NCBI GenBank assembly: GCA_946885735.1
Contig: CAMPGW010000105.1
Location: forward strand, 1-7,359
Length of the DNA: 7,359 nucleotides
Direction of reading: 5' to 3'
DNA from: an uncultured Gammaproteobacteria bacterium
GTDB lineage: Bacteria > Pseudomonadota > Gammaproteobacteria > Xanthomonadales > Xanthomonadaceae
Part shown: positions 5,410 to 7,359 of the stretch, one piece after another
Layout of the letters: each line of letters starts with the position of its first letter
Numbering within the stretch: position 1 is the first letter of the stretch
The notes under the pieces: generated by a model
The model's database searches: none
Told to the model about the DNA's origin: nothing
The model's input: the letters and a program-made list of their open reading frames with translations, nothing else
Program-made: the position numbers and the translations under genes

Positions 5410-7359
5410 TCAGTAGTCGTAGGACACCGACAGCTGGACGTAACGCGGGGTGGTGAAGCTGACGGGCAGCTGGAAGTCATTGTTCACGCTGTACGGGCCG
5501 TCGTCCTCACTGCCGGTGACCCAGGACGTGACCTTGCGCTCATTGAGCACGTTGAACACGTTGAGCGTCACGGCCAGCTTGTGGTCAAACCGGGCCGGCT
5601 TCCAGGTCAGCGCCACGTCGTAGCGATGGGTCCACGGGAAGGTTTCCTTGCCGGGCGTGAACGACTCGCCGAAGCAGGTGTGGTAGCTACCCGAGTAACC
5701 GATCGGATCGGCTGCCGACGAACCGTGGTCGATCGTGCCGTCCGGATCGTAGTAACCGAAGCAGCTGATCGGCGCACCCGACGAGATGCGCATGTTCGCG
5801 CTGACCAGCCACTCCGGGGTCAAGGCATAAGCAGCATGCGCCTTGAACTGGTGGCGACGATCGTTCGGCAGGTAACCATCGGCGAACGCCATGATCTGCC
5901 AGGCATCCCAGTTCTGGCTGGTGGCCACGCCGTTGTCATGCGGGTTGGAACCCTGGCCGGTATCCGAGTTGGCCGGACCTTCCGAGTTGCCGCGCGACTT
6001 GCTCCAGGTGTAGTCGAAGCGGGCCTGCCACTTGCCGTCCCACTTGCGCTCCAGGAACAGGTCCAGGGCGTTGTAGGTACGCTTCAGGTCGCCGAAGCCC
6101 AGATCATCGGACGCAACCTTCTGGCGCAGGTAGGAACCGTCGACGTTGTCATAGCCGACCTCGCCCTCGGTGACTTCCTGGAAGGCGTAGGTGTTCGCGC
6201 CGCCCGGGTTGAACATGTAGCAGTACGAGGAAGCGTACAGCTTGCCGTCGTCAGCCTCGGCGATGAACGCAGCGCGGCTGTAGTCGTAATCCAGGATGTG
6301 CAGGCCCACGGCATCGAGCAGCGAGTACGGATCGCACTGGTCGTCGATCGCCGACTTCAGCTCGCGCCGGGTCAGCTTGGCGCCCATGTGCCAGTCCGGG
6401 CTGAGCGCGGCTTCGAAGCCGAGCACGTACTCGTCCTGATACTGCGACTTGATGTCTTCCGGAACGTAGACCAGCGGATCCTTGGGCGTACCCAGCTCAC
6501 CGTTGGACGACACCGGGCCGGCCGGGGTATCGGTACCCGGACGGTTGACCGGGGTAAGGCCGGTCGGCGTGCCGTCATCCGCGATGCCGGTGTAGGTGTA
6601 GTACTCGCGGGTGAAGGTCGACGCGCCAACGCCGCGGATGGCCACCGCGTTCGGCATGTTCAGGAAGTAACGGCCGGCGTTACCGAACACCTTGAACGAG
6701 GCGTCGCCGTTGACGTCCCAGGCGAAGCCGAGGCGCGGCTGCCACTGGGTGCCGCTGTCGACGAACATCTGGCCGGTGTCGCTGAAGTTCTGGTACGTGT
6801 CGGCGCGGACGCCGAGCGACAGCAACAGGTTGTCGGTGATCTGCCACTTGTCCTCGAGGTACCAGGCATTCTGCTTGTTCTTCATGCTGGTGGTATCGAA
6901 GTAGCGCAGGCGATAGACCTGGTAACCGCAGTTCGAGGAGGCTCCAACCGGAAGGCCGTTGCCGCCTTCGGAGGTCGGGCCGGTGCCGTTTTCCAGCGGG
7001 GTGCCGTTGCACGCGCCGGCAACGTCGCCGGTCGGACCAACACCGAGAGCGGAGCTGACGTTCGTCATGTCGCTACCGGCCTTGCCGTACACCCACGCGT
7101 CGGCCACCTGGCTGGTGCCCTGGTTCACGCCTTCCAGCTTGGTGTTGTCCATGCCGATGTTGAAGGTGTGGTCGCCCAGCAGCCACTCGAGCTCGAGGCG
7201 CAGGCCGTCGGTGTACTGGTCGGTGTCGTTGGTGGCGCGGTAGGTCGACTGCGAGTTCGTGTTCGGCGTGCCGCCGTTCAACGCCGGGTTTTGCACCGAG
7301 CTGCCCGAGATGAAGGGCAGGCCGGTCAGGTACGGGTCGGTGTCGTAGCGGTTGCGCGA
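5410..7359 (-). CDS. Oar-like TonB-dependent outer-membrane receptor, C-terminal part
   Basis: The frame is open from the right window edge to the TGA at 5410, giving 649 C-terminal residues of a larger protein. Full-length relatives have about 1000 residues, with a carboxypeptidase-regulatory-like domain and a plug domain before the barrel. The visible part is barrel: alternating amphipathic strands, long Gly/Asn/Asp/Thr-rich loops, and a terminal strand RYVQLSVSYDY ending in an aromatic residue, the signal for the BAM assembly machinery. NDRRHQFKAHAAYAL (about 499-513) and TLNVFNVLNERKV (598-610) are typical of the Oar/TonB-receptor C-terminal half. Six cysteines form three neighbouring pairs (fragment residues 117/144, 342/380, 533/562), probably loop disulfides. 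It would sit in the outer membrane and import or bind a ligand using TonB energy. The plug and TonB box are off-window, and the substrate is unknown. The GTG at 7296 is an internal Val codon, not the start. Confidence 0.9.
   Translation of the reverse strand, partial: SRNRYDTDPYLTGLPFISGSSVQNPALNGGTPNTNSQSTYRATNDTDQYTDGLRLELEWLLGDHTFNIGMDNTKLEGVNQGTSQVADAWVYGKAGSDMTNVSSALGVGPTGDVAGACNGTPLENGTGPTSEGGNGLPVGASSNCGYQVYRLRYFDTTSMKNKQNAWYLEDKWQITDNLLLSLGVRADTYQNFSDTGQMFVDSGTQWQPRLGFAWDVNGDASFKVFGNAGRYFLNMPNAVAIRGVGASTFTREYYTYTGIADDGTPTGLTPVNRPGTDTPAGPVSSNGELGTPKDPLVYVPEDIKSQYQDEYVLGFEAALSPDWHMGAKLTRRELKSAIDDQCDPYSLLDAVGLHILDYDYSRAAFIAEADDGKLYASSYCYMFNPGGANTYAFQEVTEGEVGYDNVDGSYLRQKVASDDLGFGDLKRTYNALDLFLERKWDGKWQARFDYTWSKSRGNSEGPANSDTGQGSNPHDNGVATSQNWDAWQIMAFADGYLPNDRRHQFKAHAAYALTPEWLVSANMRISSGAPISCFGYYDPDGTIDHGSSAADPIGYSGSYHTCFGESFTPGKETFPWTHRYDVALTWKPARFDHKLAVTLNVFNVLNERKVTSWVTGSEDDGPYSVNNDFQLPVSFTTPRYVQLSVSYDY

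Noticed and set aside
3570..5456. 628-codon plus-strand open frame antisense to the sulfotransferase
   Set aside because: It lies opposite a gene with clear catalytic motifs. Its translation is Arg/Gln/Gly/Ala-rich with no domain, as expected of a stop-poor antisense frame in very GC-rich DNA.
7294..7296. GTG as the start of the TonB-dependent receptor
   Set aside because: The same frame is open for 21 more codons to the window edge, with strand-like sequence, so this is an internal valine.
1..7359. CRISPR array, tRNA, rRNA, insertion sequence or prophage remnant
   Set aside because: No spaced identical repeats, tRNA-like arms, transposase frames or terminal inverted repeats were seen. Composition is even across the window.

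Overview
The window is very GC-rich DNA with strong G/C third-position bias. It looks like a chromosome segment from a gammaproteobacterium of the Xanthomonadaceae/Lysobacteraceae (Lysobacter, Luteimonas, Pseudoxanthomonas or Stenotrophomonas-like). This placement rests on gene content: an Oar-type TonB-dependent receptor beside a TPR-sulfotransferase, an ECF sigma/anti-sigma/DUF4097 operon, and an Slt lytic transglycosylase. It was not tested by any search.

Layout from the left: (1) the N-terminal 282 codons of a soluble lytic murein transglycosylase, minus strand, running off the left edge (1-847). (2) Divergent from it across a 44-nt gap, a TauE/SafE membrane permease on the plus strand (892-1686). 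(3) Convergent with that gene, a minus-strand operon read right to left: ECF sigma factor (3685-3098), single-span anti-sigma-like protein (3111-2644, overlapping the sigma gene by 14 nt) and secreted DUF4097 beta-repeat protein (2620-1703). (4) Upstream on the same strand, a TPR-sulfotransferase fusion (5339-3753). (5) Upstream again, the C-terminal 649 residues of a large Oar-like TonB-dependent outer-membrane receptor, running off the right edge (7359-5410). A strong intrinsic terminator separates the receptor from the sulfotransferase. Genes fill almost the whole window, and no gap exceeds about 75 nt.

Most of the genes concern the cell envelope: peptidoglycan turnover (Slt), inner-membrane anion export (TauE/SafE), an outer-membrane receptor, a sulfotransferase of unknown acceptor, and a sigma/anti-sigma switch with a secreted protein in its operon. 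The sigma, anti-sigma and DUF4097 genes are tightly packed and very likely co-transcribed. The receptor and sulfotransferase are neighbours but are insulated by the terminator.

The most interesting spot is 5339-5381. A 9-bp hairpin with a GCAA tetraloop and nine Ts ends only 11 nt before the sulfotransferase ATG. A TANNNT hexamer lies exactly where a -10 box for a leaderless transcript would be. I see no mobile element, CRISPR array, tRNA or rRNA. Nothing here clearly amounts to an undescribed defence or mobile system; the best candidates for something new are the receptor/sulfotransferase pairing and its unusual junction.
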